The translations under genes and the position numbers were made by a program. Source: JADLHS01 sp964594985 (lineage in GTDB: Bacteria > Verrucomicrobiota > Verrucomicrobiia > Limisphaerales > JADLHS01). From it: a DNA stretch of 64,000 bases. Under the pieces are notes generated by a model, which searched no databases, was not told the DNA's origin, and saw only the letters and a program-made list of their open reading frames with translations. Where the stretch lies: positions 248,001 through 312,000 of the forward strand of contig CAZQNQ010000001.1 of the NCBI GenBank assembly GCA_964594985.1. The letters run 5' to 3'. Positions 1 to 8,220 of the stretch are shown piece after piece (the stretch's first letter is position 1; the number at the start of each line of letters is the position of its first letter).

Positions 1-659
1 TGCCATTGACCTGTACCACTGTTGAGCCGGTAAATATTTTGCAACTGCCCGCTCGCGGCACTGTAATGGGCCGGGGAATGACGGAAAAAATTGACAAAGG
101 TGGGCGGGGTGGCGGGGTCAACTGGCAAGCCGCGCAAATTGTAAGTATCCGGCACCCAGTCCCGCTGCCGCAGGGAAGGCCGCCCCGTGATCTGCCAGAC
201 GATGGGGGTCGCATTTGTCGAGCGAACGAGATAGGCCTGATTCGCGAAAACGGCGAACAGGTTATTCAAGAATGCTTCGGAACGGGAGGGATGAAACCAG
301 CGGCGCCAGCCAGCTTGATTGAATGCCTCCTCAGAAGGGCTTTGAATGAAATCCACACTGGCCACCCGCTCCGTCCGGGTCCACACGCTGGCGACCGGCA
401 ATCCCGCAAACACCGCACCGGCCGAATTGTTGGTGGGTTGCACTTCCAGATAAACCGCATTCCAGCCGGGTTGCAGGGTCAGCGTTTGCGTGACGAATTG
501 CGCCGGCAGGTGCTGCAGGCCAAGCAGGGCAAAACAAATTGCCAAGATCAGCCGGCTGGCATAACCCCGCAGTCGTGGCGGCCGAGTTTGAGATAATCTC
601 CAGCGGGAGGAGCGGGGCCAAGCGGGGCTCCCGGCGGCGGATGCGAAGATCGGTTTCAT
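1..659 (-). CDS. Secreted protein of unknown function, C-terminus beyond the window
   Basis: An open frame reads leftward from an ATG and leaves the window without a stop, so only about 219 N-terminal residues are visible. After a basic start a hydrophobic stretch (LILAICFALLGL) looks like a signal peptide, followed by a polar, probably exported region containing GWNAVYLEVQP and NNSAGAVFAGLPV. I recognise no domain. The next gene on the same strand, the PpiC-like lipoprotein, ends only 13 bases before this start, so the two are probably co-transcribed. The first 35 or so residues before the hydrophobic stretch are unusually long, and a later start is possible. Confidence 0.55.
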   Translation of the reverse strand, partial: MKPIFASAAGSPAWPRSSRWRLSQTRPPRLRGYASRLILAICFALLGLQHLPAQFVTQTLTLQPGWNAVYLEVQPTNNSAGAVFAGLPVASVWTRTERVASVDFIQSPSEEAFNQAGWRRWFHPSRSEAFLNNLFAVFANQAYLVRSTNATPIVWQITGRPSLRQRDWVPDTYNLRGLPVDPATPPTFVNFFRHSPAHYSAASGQLQNIYRLNSGTGQW

Positions 660-672
660 AAAGGCACAACGA

Positions 673-1641
673 TTAACTTTTCGGAACGGGTGGTGGTCCG
701 GTTCCGGGCGTCTGACTGGTGGAAACCGGAACCGATAAACGGTCTGGATAAGATTTGACGCGGATACTTTCCCGCACCTGGGCCAAAAACTCCGCCTGAC
801 GATCCACTTCCTTCCGTTGGGAAACTTCGTAGGCAATCGCTTCCCGAACTTCGGCGAACGGACGTACTAGTTGCGGGCGCTGGTCCAACAGTCGTCCGAT
901 ATAAAAACCATCCGGAATCTCAACCAGCGCCGTTGTCTGGTCTGTCCCGACAAGCGCAAACACCGCCGTGCTTACCGGCTCATTACATCGTTCCGCCAGT
1001 TGCGCCTGTGTATTCCAACCGATCTCGCCGCCCAGATAACGCGAAGCCTGATCTTCCGAATGTTGTTGGGCTAACCGACCAAAGGCCGCAGCATCTGCCG
1101 CACCAGCTTCACGCCACACCGCCTTGGCCCGGGCCCGGAGTTCATCACGTTTTTCCGCGGTTGCCTTGGGGCTGAGTTTGAACTGGATCAAGGCGACCCG
1201 GGCCGCCGCCGGCACGGAAAACTGATCCTGATGAGCCGCGTAAAACTGCCGCAACTCCGCCTCTGTCGGCGGCCTCCGGGCAATGGTGGCGAGCCGATCT
1301 TCCTGGAAGCGGGCAACGATAAACTGATTAATGCGGGCCTGAATCTCCGCGTCACGGTCGTAGCCCGCAGCCCGCGCCCCGGCCAGCAACACTTCAAATT
1401 GAATCATCTCTTCAAGCAGTTTCTGGTGCTGCGCTGCAGAAATGTAGCGGCCTGGATGCGGTCCCGCCCGGCGCGCCAATTCCCGGTCGAAATCAGCACG
1501 CGTGATCGTGCGGTCTCCAACCTGCGCCAGCACTACGGATTCCCCGCCAGTATCGCGGACTGAATCCAATCGAGAACCTGTATCGCAAGCAGCCAACAGT
1601 AAGACACAGGCAAGCAAGGCATGGTTGCACAGAGGCTTCAT
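673..1641 (-). CDS. PpiC/SurA-type peptidyl-prolyl isomerase lipoprotein
   Basis: The protein (322 residues from the chosen start) opens with a lipoprotein signal peptide ending in the lipobox LAAC, so it is predicted to be lipid-anchored and periplasmic. The start MKPLCNHALL was chosen over an upstream in-frame start because it gives a canonical signal. A SurA_N-like helical part (VLAQVGDRTITRADFDREL) is followed by a parvulin domain with the late motif YLGGEIGW. Family members catalyse cis-trans isomerisation of prolyl bonds and help fold outer-membrane or secreted proteins. It sits directly upstream of a secreted protein gene, a possible client. The C-terminus is proline-rich. Confidence 0.8.
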   Translation of the reverse strand: MKPLCNHALLACVLLLAACDTGSRLDSVRDTGGESVVLAQVGDRTITRADFDRELARRAGPHPGRYISAAQHQKLLEEMIQFEVLLAGARAAGYDRDAEIQARINQFIVARFQEDRLATIARRPPTEAELRQFYAAHQDQFSVPAAARVALIQFKLSPKATAEKRDELRARAKAVWREAGAADAAAFGRLAQQHSEDQASRYLGGEIGWNTQAQLAERCNEPVSTAVFALVGTDQTTALVEIPDGFYIGRLLDQRPQLVRPFAEVREAIAYEVSQRKEVDRQAEFLAQVRESIRVKSYPDRLSVPVSTSQTPGTGPPPVPKS

Positions 1642-2309
1642 AATGAATGAATCCGGATTAGCATCTGGCGCGTCCCAGATCAGCACTGCGTCCAAAGAGA
1701 TTTCCGGATCGGGCTGGATTTGCTTTTCCGGTCGGGAGTCGGCAACACCACCCTCCCTTCGCCCTCACGTGCCAACAAAACTCTCAAGAAGACGAGAGTC
1801 CCGCTTTGAAAGAAATCCAAGCCGACTACAACACGCTCAGAAGTTTTCGTCAACAACAGTTTCAGTGTTTCCAACCTGGATTTAACCGGAGGTTATCTCA
1901 CCCCAATGATCCGCATTGCCCGCTCCAGGCATTCATCGCACGCCAACCAAGTCCGACCGCAAAAATGCTCGTGACAAAATGTTCGCTTGAATCTCGGAAG
2001 CGACCCGGGTCTCGTAATCACCTGATGATGTGATCGCTGCGTTGCCTGGCCAACCTGACTACAGGCCGGATTGTATTGTGGTGTTACGCCATCTGGTATG
2101 TCGTCAATGTGACCCTGCACTTTGACGCGCCCCTGCGGCAGTGGATCACTTCGGCGGGTTGAGCGCCATCATCGGCACGGCGCGGCCATGCGCAAACTCG
2201 TTATCCTGATGAATCATGTCCTCAAAAATCCCGACTTCTCCCTTGCACCTAAACACCGTTGCTCTCCCGGGGAGAGGAAAAACTACTTTGGCAATCGTGC
2301 CGCTGAACC
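1642..2309. other. Intergenic stretch without a convincing gene
   Basis: Only short overlapping frames with unlikely composition are present on either strand. I see no tRNA-like fold and no strong terminator. It must hold the promoter for the minus-strand PpiC-like gene. Confidence 0.4.
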
Positions 2310-2762
2310 TCACGCTGCGCGCACGACGATGCGCGCGCCTTCGACAGCGACGACCTTGACCGGTGTGCCGCGTTCGATGAGGCCGCCCTCGGTGACCACG
2401 TCCACGCGCTGGCCATTGATCTGCGCGACGCCGGAGGGACGCAGTTGCGTCAATGCTGTGCCCGTGCCGTTGCGGAGTTCAGGTTTCTCTACACCAAGGT
2501 CGCCGACGGCACTTTGCGCAATGAACTTTTGCGCCATGCGACTCTCCGGAAAAAACTTCAGCCACGCCCACGTTCCCACGGCCAGTCCGCCGATGACGAT
2601 CCCCAGGACCGTGTTGCCCGTGGTGAGATTCTCGGCGTAGGCCAGATACACCGCGATGATCAGGCAGATGAATCCGATGATGCCGGCGATGAGTCCGGGC
2701 AGCAGGGTTTCGAGGAACATCAAAACCGCACCGAGAATCAGCAAGATGACAATCGTCGTCAT
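2310..2762 (-). CDS. Short NfeD-family membrane protein
   Basis: This 150-residue protein has two to three N-terminal membrane segments (IVILLILGAVLMFLETLLPG and IIGFICLIIAVYLAYA, then VLGIVIGGLAVGTWAWL). A small C-terminal beta domain follows, typical of NfeD (LRPSGVAQINGQRVDVVTEG, then a VKVVAVEGARIVV strand). Short NfeD proteins partner with flotillin/stomatin-type proteins, and a FloA gene lies two genes upstream on the same strand. The order floA, unknown membrane protein, nfeD suggests one operon acting at membrane microdomains. It lacks the ClpP-like protease half that the divergent long NfeD carries. Confidence 0.85.
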   Translation of the reverse strand: MTTIVILLILGAVLMFLETLLPGLIAGIIGFICLIIAVYLAYAENLTTGNTVLGIVIGGLAVGTWAWLKFFPESRMAQKFIAQSAVGDLGVEKPELRNGTGTALTQLRPSGVAQINGQRVDVVTEGGLIERGTPVKVVAVEGARIVVRAA

Positions 2763-2789
2763 AGAATTTTACCCGCGCGCAGAAACGCG

Positions 2790-3344
2790 TCAGCTTTCCA
2801 AGCCCTTGGGCGGGCCGAACACCAGCGAAGCGGCGAAGGCTCTCCGGGCCGCTTGCGGCTGCCGCAATGATGCCTTCAGCCCGGTCGCCCGGCGCGGCGC
2901 GCGGGCAACCACCGGACGAACGGCAGGAAGCACGACCGCTTCACGTTGCTCATAACGGCGGACGGTTTCCTCGATTTCAGCCGAAACCTTCCTCACGGTC
3001 TGCGGCCCGCTCACCGGCACGACTTCCACCGGAGGCGGACGCCGGAGCGGTGCCGGTTGTTGTGCGGGCCGGAGGAGTGGCGGAACACTGCCGGGCGGGC
3101 GGATGACGGGTGGCGGCGCGGCTGGGGGCGCATCTTCCCCCAACATCCGGCGCAATCGTTCCTCCCAATCCGCCGGTTCAGCCGACGCGGACGCGGACGG
3201 TTGCTGATCCGATGGCGGTAGTTCGCCGTTCTTCTCCGCGCGCCGCTTGGATAACCAATTCGCAATGCCGCTCGCGACCACGATGGCAATGATCACCCAC
3301 GGACTGTCAAACAGGCCGGCAGCGATGATCGGGGTGAGGCTCAC
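2790..3344 (-). CDS. Membrane-anchored proline-rich protein of unknown function
   Basis: It uses a GTG start. A single N-terminal membrane helix (WVIIAIVVASGIANWL) is followed by a long proline- and arginine-rich region (PPPVIRPPGSVPPLL) likely to be disordered. It contains the acidic motif WEERLRRMLGED and a possible short helix (EIEETVRRYEQRE). It lies 13 bases downstream of floA and 27 bases upstream of the short nfeD, so it is probably part of that operon. I do not recognise a family; a scaffold or tether for the flotillin complex is only a guess. Confidence 0.6.
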   Translation of the reverse strand: MSLTPIIAAGLFDSPWVIIAIVVASGIANWLSKRRAEKNGELPPSDQQPSASASAEPADWEERLRRMLGEDAPPAAPPPVIRPPGSVPPLLRPAQQPAPLRRPPPVEVVPVSGPQTVRKVSAEIEETVRRYEQREAVVLPAVRPVVARAPRRATGLKASLRQPQAARRAFAASLVFGPPKGLES

Positions 3345-3356
3345 AAATCTGGAAGG

Positions 3357-4424
3357 TTATTTGTGGCCGGACGGCGGGGTCGAGCCGGAGGGATCGCGGC
3401 CTTCGTTGCCGATGTTTTCGCGCATGGTCGTGTCTGCCTGCACATTCTTGATGCGGTAATAATCCATGATGCCGAGATGGCCCTTCTGGAACGCCGCCGC
3501 GATGGCGATGGGAATCTGCGCCTCGGCTTCGACAACGCGCGCGCGCATTTCGGAAACCCGCGCCACCATTTCCTGTTCGGTGGCGACGGCCGCCGCGCGC
3601 CGGACTTCGGCCTGCGCCTGCGCAATGAGCTTGTTCGCCTCGGCTTGTTCGGCCTGCAATTTCGCGCCGACGTTTTCGCCGACATCCACATCCGCGATGT
3701 CAATCGAGAGGATTTCAAACGCCGTGTTGCTGTCGAGCGCCTTGTCCAAAACGGTTTTCGAGATGCGGTCGGGATTCTCCAACACCTCCTTGTAGCTGGC
3801 CGACGAGCCGATGGTGGAAACAATACCTTCCCCGACGCGGGCGATGATGGTTTCCTCCGTCGCCCCGCCAACGAAACGATCCAGGTTGGTGCGCACGGTG
3901 ACGCGGGCTTTGGCCCGGATGACAATGCCGTCCTTGGCCACCGCATCAATGGTGGTCTTGCCCTGCGACGGCGCGGGACAGTCAATGACCTTGGGATTCA
4001 CCGAGGTCTTCACCGCTTCAAGCACGGTCTTGCCGGTGCCTTTGGTGGCGAGGTCAATGGCGCACGCGCGGTCAAACGGCAGATTGATCAAAGCCTTCTT
4101 CGCGGCGATGAGCGCGAGCACGACCATCTGGACGTTGCCGCCCGCGAGGTAGTGCGTGGACAGATCGTCAATGGTCAGCGGCAGGCCGGACTTGACGGCG
4201 GTGATGCGCGCGTCCACCACCATGCCCACCGGCACGCTCCGCAAACGCAGCGCGACGAGTTCGGTGAAAGTGACCTTCGCGCCGGAGAACAGGGCGCGGA
4301 TGTAGATCATGCCGAAGTTCAGGACCAGGATTCCCACCACGAGCAACACCAGGGCGCCAATGCCGTAGAGGACGAAGATGAACTTGCCGTCGAGCGGGCC
4401 AGCTTGCGCGAAGAATGTATTCAT
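3357..4424 (-). CDS. floA: FloA, flotillin-like membrane scaffold protein
   Basis: The 355-residue protein matches the FloA (YqfA) family. It has a short N-terminal tail, one hydrophobic hairpin (VLYGIGALVLLVVGILVLNF), a band-7-like domain with ATKGTGKTVLEAVKTSVNPK and RAKARVTVRTNLDRFVGGA, and an alanine/glutamate-rich coiled coil (EQAEANKLIAQAQAEVRRAA). The C-terminus is proline-rich. The start MNTFFAQAG was chosen because the in-frame extension upstream has no family resemblance and would run under the divergent nfeD promoter. FloA organises membrane microdomains, and the divergent long NfeD is its usual partner. Confidence 0.92.
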   Translation of the reverse strand: MNTFFAQAGPLDGKFIFVLYGIGALVLLVVGILVLNFGMIYIRALFSGAKVTFTELVALRLRSVPVGMVVDARITAVKSGLPLTIDDLSTHYLAGGNVQMVVLALIAAKKALINLPFDRACAIDLATKGTGKTVLEAVKTSVNPKVIDCPAPSQGKTTIDAVAKDGIVIRAKARVTVRTNLDRFVGGATEETIIARVGEGIVSTIGSSASYKEVLENPDRISKTVLDKALDSNTAFEILSIDIADVDVGENVGAKLQAEQAEANKLIAQAQAEVRRAAAVATEQEMVARVSEMRARVVEAEAQIPIAIAAAFQKGHLGIMDYYRIKNVQADTTMRENIGNEGRDPSGSTPPSGHK

Positions 4425-4538
4425 GCCCCGATAATGGCCCCGAAACAAAACCATCCACAAGCTTATATGAACGGGGTGGGCGCGGGCCGGTTTCGATTCA
4501 GCGTTGTTGTCGGGGCGCCCCGGGATTAAGCTTCCACC

Positions 4539-5972
4539 ATGAACTTCAGATTTGCTTGCGCCCTGCTCCTTGGCTGGGTGTTGTGGAATATCGCTCCCGA
4601 CGCTGTCGCCCAGACCAACCGGACTCTCGCGCCCAAGCCGGCGGCGAAAGTCTTCATCGTGCCGATCCGCGCGGACATCATGCCGCCGCTGGTCTATGTC
4701 GTGCGCCGCGGCGTGAAAGAAGCGATGGAGGCCAACGCCGACGCGATTGTTTTTGACATGGACACTTACGGCGGACGGGTGGACGTGACCGAGGAGATTA
4801 TTGGAATCATCAGCAAGTTCAAAGGCACAACCTACACTTACGTCAACGACCACGCTTTTTCTGCTGGAATGTTTATCTCCGTTGCAACCAAAGAAATCTA
4901 CATGGCGCCGCAAAGTGTTATTGGCGCTGCTGCAATAGTTGCACAATCACCAGGCGGCACCGGAATTGAGAAACTGCCCGACACCGTCGAGGCGAAAATC
5001 ACGTCCGGTTTCAGCGCGGTGATTCGCGCGCAAGCTGAAAAGAATGGGCATAATGTAGAGGTCGTTCAAGCGATGGTGGACAAGACGAAGGCGCTGGAGA
5101 TTGACGGCGAAGTGCTCAACAAGGAAGGCAATATTCTCACGCTCACCGACCGGCAGGCTGCCAAGGAATATGGTAATCCGCCAAAGCCCCTGCTCTCTTC
5201 CGGCACGGTGGAATCACTCGACTTGTTGCTGGAGAAGCTGGGCTACGCGAATGCTACGCGAACCACCATCGAACCCACCGGCGCGGAAAAGCTCGCTTCT
5301 TGGATCAACACGATCAGCCCGATCCTGCTTATCATCGGCATCATCGGCATCTACATCGAATTCAAGACGCCCGGCTTCGGTCTGCCGGGCATCGTCGGCA
5401 TCGTGGCGTTTGCGATCTATTTCTTCGGCGGTTACGTGGCGGGATTGTCCGGCGCGGGTTGGATTCTCGCGTTCGTCGTGGGCATCCTGTTGATCGCGCT
5501 GGAACTCTTCGTCTTCCCCGGCACTTTCATCGCGGGAATCCTGGGCGCGATGCTCGTACTCGTCGCGCTCGTCATGGCGATGGTGGATGTTTACCCCGGC
5601 ACGCCTTCCCTGCCCTCGCTGCCGCAATTGCAGCTTCCACTCCGCGACCTGAGCATCGCGGCGATCGGCTCGCTGGTCATCGCGCTGGTGCTCGCACGCT
5701 TTCTGCCGAAGACCACGTTGTTCAACCGCTTGGTATCACAAGGCGCGAGCGGCGAGACGTCGGTTGCCGTTCATGAAGCGCAGCAAAGCACCCGCGTCGG
5801 GAAAATTGGCGTCGCCGTCGCGCCGCTATGTCCGGGGGGTAAGGCAAGGTTCGATGACGAACTGCTGGACGTCATCACGCGCGGCGAAATGATTGCCAGG
5901 GGTCAGCGGGTAAAAATCATCGGTCATACCGGGCCGAATGCCATCGTCGCCGCAACTGACGAGGCTGCCTGA
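4539..5972 (+). CDS. Full-length NfeD-family membrane serine protease
   Basis: The 477-residue protein has a signal peptide (ALLLGWVLWNIAPDAVAQ) and a ClpP/SppA-like protease domain with DTYGGRVDV and the catalytic-serine region NDHAFSAGMFIS. Four or five membrane helices follow (ISPILLIIGIIGIYIEF, IVAFAIYFFGGYVAGL, ILAFVVGILLIALELFVFPG), then a C-terminal OB-fold-like NfeD domain (VGKIGVAVAPLCPGGKARF). It belongs to the nodulation-efficiency D family, which cleaves stomatin/flotillin-type partners. It is divergently transcribed from floA with about 114 bases between the starts, an arrangement that allows shared control. Confidence 0.9.
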   Translation: MNFRFACALLLGWVLWNIAPDAVAQTNRTLAPKPAAKVFIVPIRADIMPPLVYVVRRGVKEAMEANADAIVFDMDTYGGRVDVTEEIIGIISKFKGTTYTYVNDHAFSAGMFISVATKEIYMAPQSVIGAAAIVAQSPGGTGIEKLPDTVEAKITSGFSAVIRAQAEKNGHNVEVVQAMVDKTKALEIDGEVLNKEGNILTLTDRQAAKEYGNPPKPLLSSGTVESLDLLLEKLGYANATRTTIEPTGAEKLASWINTISPILLIIGIIGIYIEFKTPGFGLPGIVGIVAFAIYFFGGYVAGLSGAGWILAFVVGILLIALELFVFPGTFIAGILGAMLVLVALVMAMVDVYPGTPSLPSLPQLQLPLRDLSIAAIGSLVIALVLARFLPKTTLFNRLVSQGASGETSVAVHEAQQSTRVGKIGVAVAPLCPGGKARFDDELLDVITRGEMIARGQRVKIIGHTGPNAIVAATDEAA

Positions 5973-5999
5973 TCCGCATCGTTGCATTACGACAGTAGC

Positions 6000-6281
6000 T
6001 CAACCCGACCGGAACTTTTTGAACCACCGCCAGGCGGCAAACCCGGCGGGCAGCCATCTGGCCATGGTTCGCCACCGGCGCAACGCTAAAAAGCCAGCCA
6101 CCGGGCCACCCGTCAGCCACCACAGACCGCCCGGCAATTTTTCGCGCGCCTGTCCGACCCAATCCAACCGGGCGCGGGCATTCACCAGTTCCGCCTGCAA
6201 CAAGGCTCGATGCAACTCCGCCTGAAGCACGAGGAGCCGCTTGCGTTCCGCAAGTTCGTTCATTCTCGTTTGCGCAGCCAT
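6000..6281 (-). CDS. Small YqjK-like protein
   Basis: About 93 residues. The N-terminal half is a charged helix (MNELAERKRLLVLQAELHRA) and the C-terminal half has an aromatic, weakly hydrophobic segment (WWLTGGPVAGFLALRRW) that may touch the membrane. It overlaps the end of the YqjE-like gene, which places it last in a yqjD-yqjE-yqjK-type operon. The assignment rests mainly on this gene order and on the leucine-rich N-terminal helix. A start six codons further in (MNELAERK) is equally possible. Confidence 0.6.
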   Translation of the reverse strand: MAAQTRMNELAERKRLLVLQAELHRALLQAELVNARARLDWVGQAREKLPGGLWWLTGGPVAGFLALRRWRTMARWLPAGFAAWRWFKKFRSG

Positions 6282-6655
6282 TCGCGATCCTTTTGGAATT
6301 CCGCCACCGTGGTGCTGAATGGGGTCCGTCCCGTTTGCAGCCGCGAGTGCAGCCACCACAACAGCCCCGCCGCCCCCGCCAGCGTCACCAGCGCCAATCC
6401 GATCAACCCGAGATATCCGGCGACACCCCAGAGAAAAAGCGCCAACGCTCCCACCGCCACCAGGATTCCCGCCATGCCCAAGGCCAGGGCAATGCTAAAC
6501 CAGATCAACAGGTTGATGGCGCGGAGTTTTTCCTCCTGCAACTCGACGGCGAACAATTCCAAGCGGCTCTGGGCCAGCCCCAGCAATGAATCACCGCCGC
6601 GCCGGAACGCCGCCATCAATCCATCGCGTTTGGGATCGCCGTCGCTCATGACCAT
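6260..6655 (-). CDS. YqjE-like phage holin family membrane protein
   Basis: 131 residues with an amphipathic start (LAQSRLELFAVELQEEKLRA) and two strongly hydrophobic helices (LLIWFSIALALGMAGILVAV and GYLGLIGLALVTLAGAAGLL). This matches the putative actinobacterial-holin-X/YqjE family of small inner-membrane proteins. Its start codon overlaps the stop of the DUF883 gene, and its end overlaps the YqjK-like gene, so translation of the three is coupled. The family is linked to stress or stationary-phase membranes in proteobacteria; the exact role is unknown. Confidence 0.8.
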   Translation of the reverse strand: MVMSDGDPKRDGLMAAFRRGGDSLLGLAQSRLELFAVELQEEKLRAINLLIWFSIALALGMAGILVAVGALALFLWGVAGYLGLIGLALVTLAGAAGLLWWLHSRLQTGRTPFSTTVAEFQKDREWLRKRE

Positions 6656-6990
6656 TATTTGCGGGCGACCAGCAGACCGATCAACAATCCGACTCCAAGC
6701 GCGACTCCGATGGATTCATAGGGATGTTCGCGGATGACCGCATCAGTCTTTTTTGCCGCCTCCTTGACGCCCGCCGCCGCTTGCTGCTGCAAGTCGGTGA
6801 TGGTGCTTTTGGTCCGCTCCAACGCTGCGGAGAGCCGGGTCCGGGCTTCCCGGGCCTTTTCGCTCACATCGCTGGCGGTGGCCTTGAGCAATTCTTCAGA
6901 ATCGTGTGCCAAGGTCCGCAAATCCGCCAAAACCCGTTCCCGCGCCGCCCGACTGTGCGCCGGTTCAAGATTTTCAAAATGCGTTTCCAT
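6655..6990 (-). CDS. DUF883/ElaB/YqjD-family membrane-anchored protein
   Basis: 111 residues from METHFENLEP. A long soluble helix (VLADLRTLAHDSEELLKATA, then REARTRLSAALERTKSTITD) leads into a C-terminal tail anchor YESIGVALGVGLLIGLL followed by VARK, which is the hallmark of ElaB/YqjD/YgaM proteins. E. coli members are tail-anchored and bind ribosomes in stationary phase. An in-frame upstream extension was rejected because it has no family similarity. First gene of a coupled trio with the YqjE- and YqjK-like genes. Confidence 0.85.
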   Translation of the reverse strand: METHFENLEPAHSRAARERVLADLRTLAHDSEELLKATASDVSEKAREARTRLSAALERTKSTITDLQQQAAAGVKEAAKKTDAVIREHPYESIGVALGVGLLIGLLVARK

Positions 6991-7219
6991 ATGATGACCC
7001 TTTCTTGTTGTTGGTTTTCCTGCCTCTCCTCGCTGCGACTGCCAAACTTTTGGCAGCAGCATTAATCCCGGTTCTAACAATCTGAATCTGGCCTCGATTG
7101 CAAATTCTGGCAAGCACTGCATTTATTCTGACCCCATCACCGGGATCGAAAGGCAGCAGATCAATGTCCACTCCGACCGCCACATATCAATCACCAAACC
7201 GCTCGGAAAGCTAGCCGGA

Positions 7220-7328
7220 TTCTCAAAAATAATTTCCGGACGGCCCCTCACCCCATCCGATGGGGAGAGGGTGGCCGAAGGCCGGGTGAGGGGTTCTCGA
7301 TATTCGCTCCGGAAATTATTTACGAGAA
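7220..7328. repeat. MITE-like palindromic element with 21-bp inverted ends
   Basis: The left end TTCTCAAAAATAATTTCCGG and the right end are inverted copies that agree at 19 of 21 positions. The inside carries the CCATCCGATGGGGAGAGGG palindrome seen at several other sites in the window. It lies in the 476-base intergenic region between the DUF883 gene and phoU; the rest of that region shows no gene. Confidence 0.7.
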
Positions 7329-7466
7329 CTACTCTGACAAGGCGAACGACGGATTGTTTTCAGCAAATAACAAAGTTTCGCGATCCCGGAACCGCGAAAA
7401 TAGAAACGACATGAACAACTCAACCGCGCCAAATCCAGTTGAGCGCCCAAACCGGACTGGCGGTGA

Positions 7467-8123
7467 TCAAATTTTATCCGCGTGCCGGATGTCCTCGGCC
7501 TCGTAGAGATACACCACTTCCTCCGCGATGTTGGTCGCGTGATCGGCGATACGCTCCAGGCTCTTGGCCGCCACGAGCAGATGCAGACAGCGTTGGATGT
7601 TGTCCGGGCTTTGCTTCATGTGCTCGATGATCTGCGCCTGAATCTGTTTGTGCAGCGCGTTGATCTCCCGGTCGCGTGGAATCATGGCGCGCGCGGCGGA
7701 AGGGTCTTTCTGCACAAAGGAATCCAGCGCCGCCTTGAGCAGCCCAAGTGCAAGCCCGGACAACTTCGGAAATTCCAACTGCAACTTCAGCGGCGGCTCT
7801 TTGCTCAAGTCGCGGGCGCGCTTGGCGATCTTGGTCGCTTCATCGCCGACGCGCTCAAGGTTCTGCGACAGTTTCATCGCCATGGTCACCAAGCGGAGTT
7901 CACTGGCGAGCGGCGCCTTGGCGAGGAGATTGATCGCCATCTCGTCCACGTCCAATTCGAAGCGGTCCAGCACTTCGTCGTTGGCTTTGACGGCGAGCGC
8001 GAGCTCGAGGTTGCGATTGACGAGCGCGCTGACGGCGTCGCTCACCGACTTCTCGGCGTGACTCGCCATCGTCAGGAGCTTTTGCTTCAACTCCGCCAGA
8101 TCGTGATCAAAGTGTCGTTCCAT
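7467..8123 (-). CDS. phoU: PhoU, phosphate signalling regulator
   Basis: 218 residues forming two PhoU helical repeats. Each repeat has its metal-binding signature region (LSQNLERVGDEATKIAKRAR and SLERIADHATNIAEEVVYLY). PhoU acts in the cytoplasm between the Pst transporter and the PhoR/PhoB sensor system, holding the Pho regulon off when phosphate is plentiful. It closes the cluster porin-pstS-pstC-pstA-pstB-phoU on the minus strand. No phoR or phoB gene is visible in this window. Length and start are normal for the family. Confidence 0.95.
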   Translation of the reverse strand: MERHFDHDLAELKQKLLTMASHAEKSVSDAVSALVNRNLELALAVKANDEVLDRFELDVDEMAINLLAKAPLASELRLVTMAMKLSQNLERVGDEATKIAKRARDLSKEPPLKLQLEFPKLSGLALGLLKAALDSFVQKDPSAARAMIPRDREINALHKQIQAQIIEHMKQSPDNIQRCLHLLVAAKSLERIADHATNIAEEVVYLYEAEDIRHADKI

Positions 8124-8135
8124 AGTTCGTTTCCA

Positions 8136-8214
8136 TTCTTAATCATAATCTTTTTCTTAATCTTAATCTGCCTCCACCGAGGATTAAGATTAGGATTAAG
8201 AGCAAGATTAAGAA
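8136..8214. repeat. Inverted ATTAAGATTAAG-type repeat between pstB and phoU
   Basis: Clusters of TTCTTAATC/CTTAATC on the left are mirrored by GATTAAGATTAGGATTAAG on the right around a short CCTCCACCGAGG loop. The transcript could form a long hairpin, and this may reduce read-through into phoU. The unit resembles other low-complexity repeats in this window. Confidence 0.6.
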
Positions 8215-8220
8215 CCAAAA

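Noticed and set aside
1642..2309. tRNA or small RNA gene
   Set aside because: I looked for cloverleaf arms and a TTCGA-type T-loop and saw none that fit; a covariance search would be needed to be sure.
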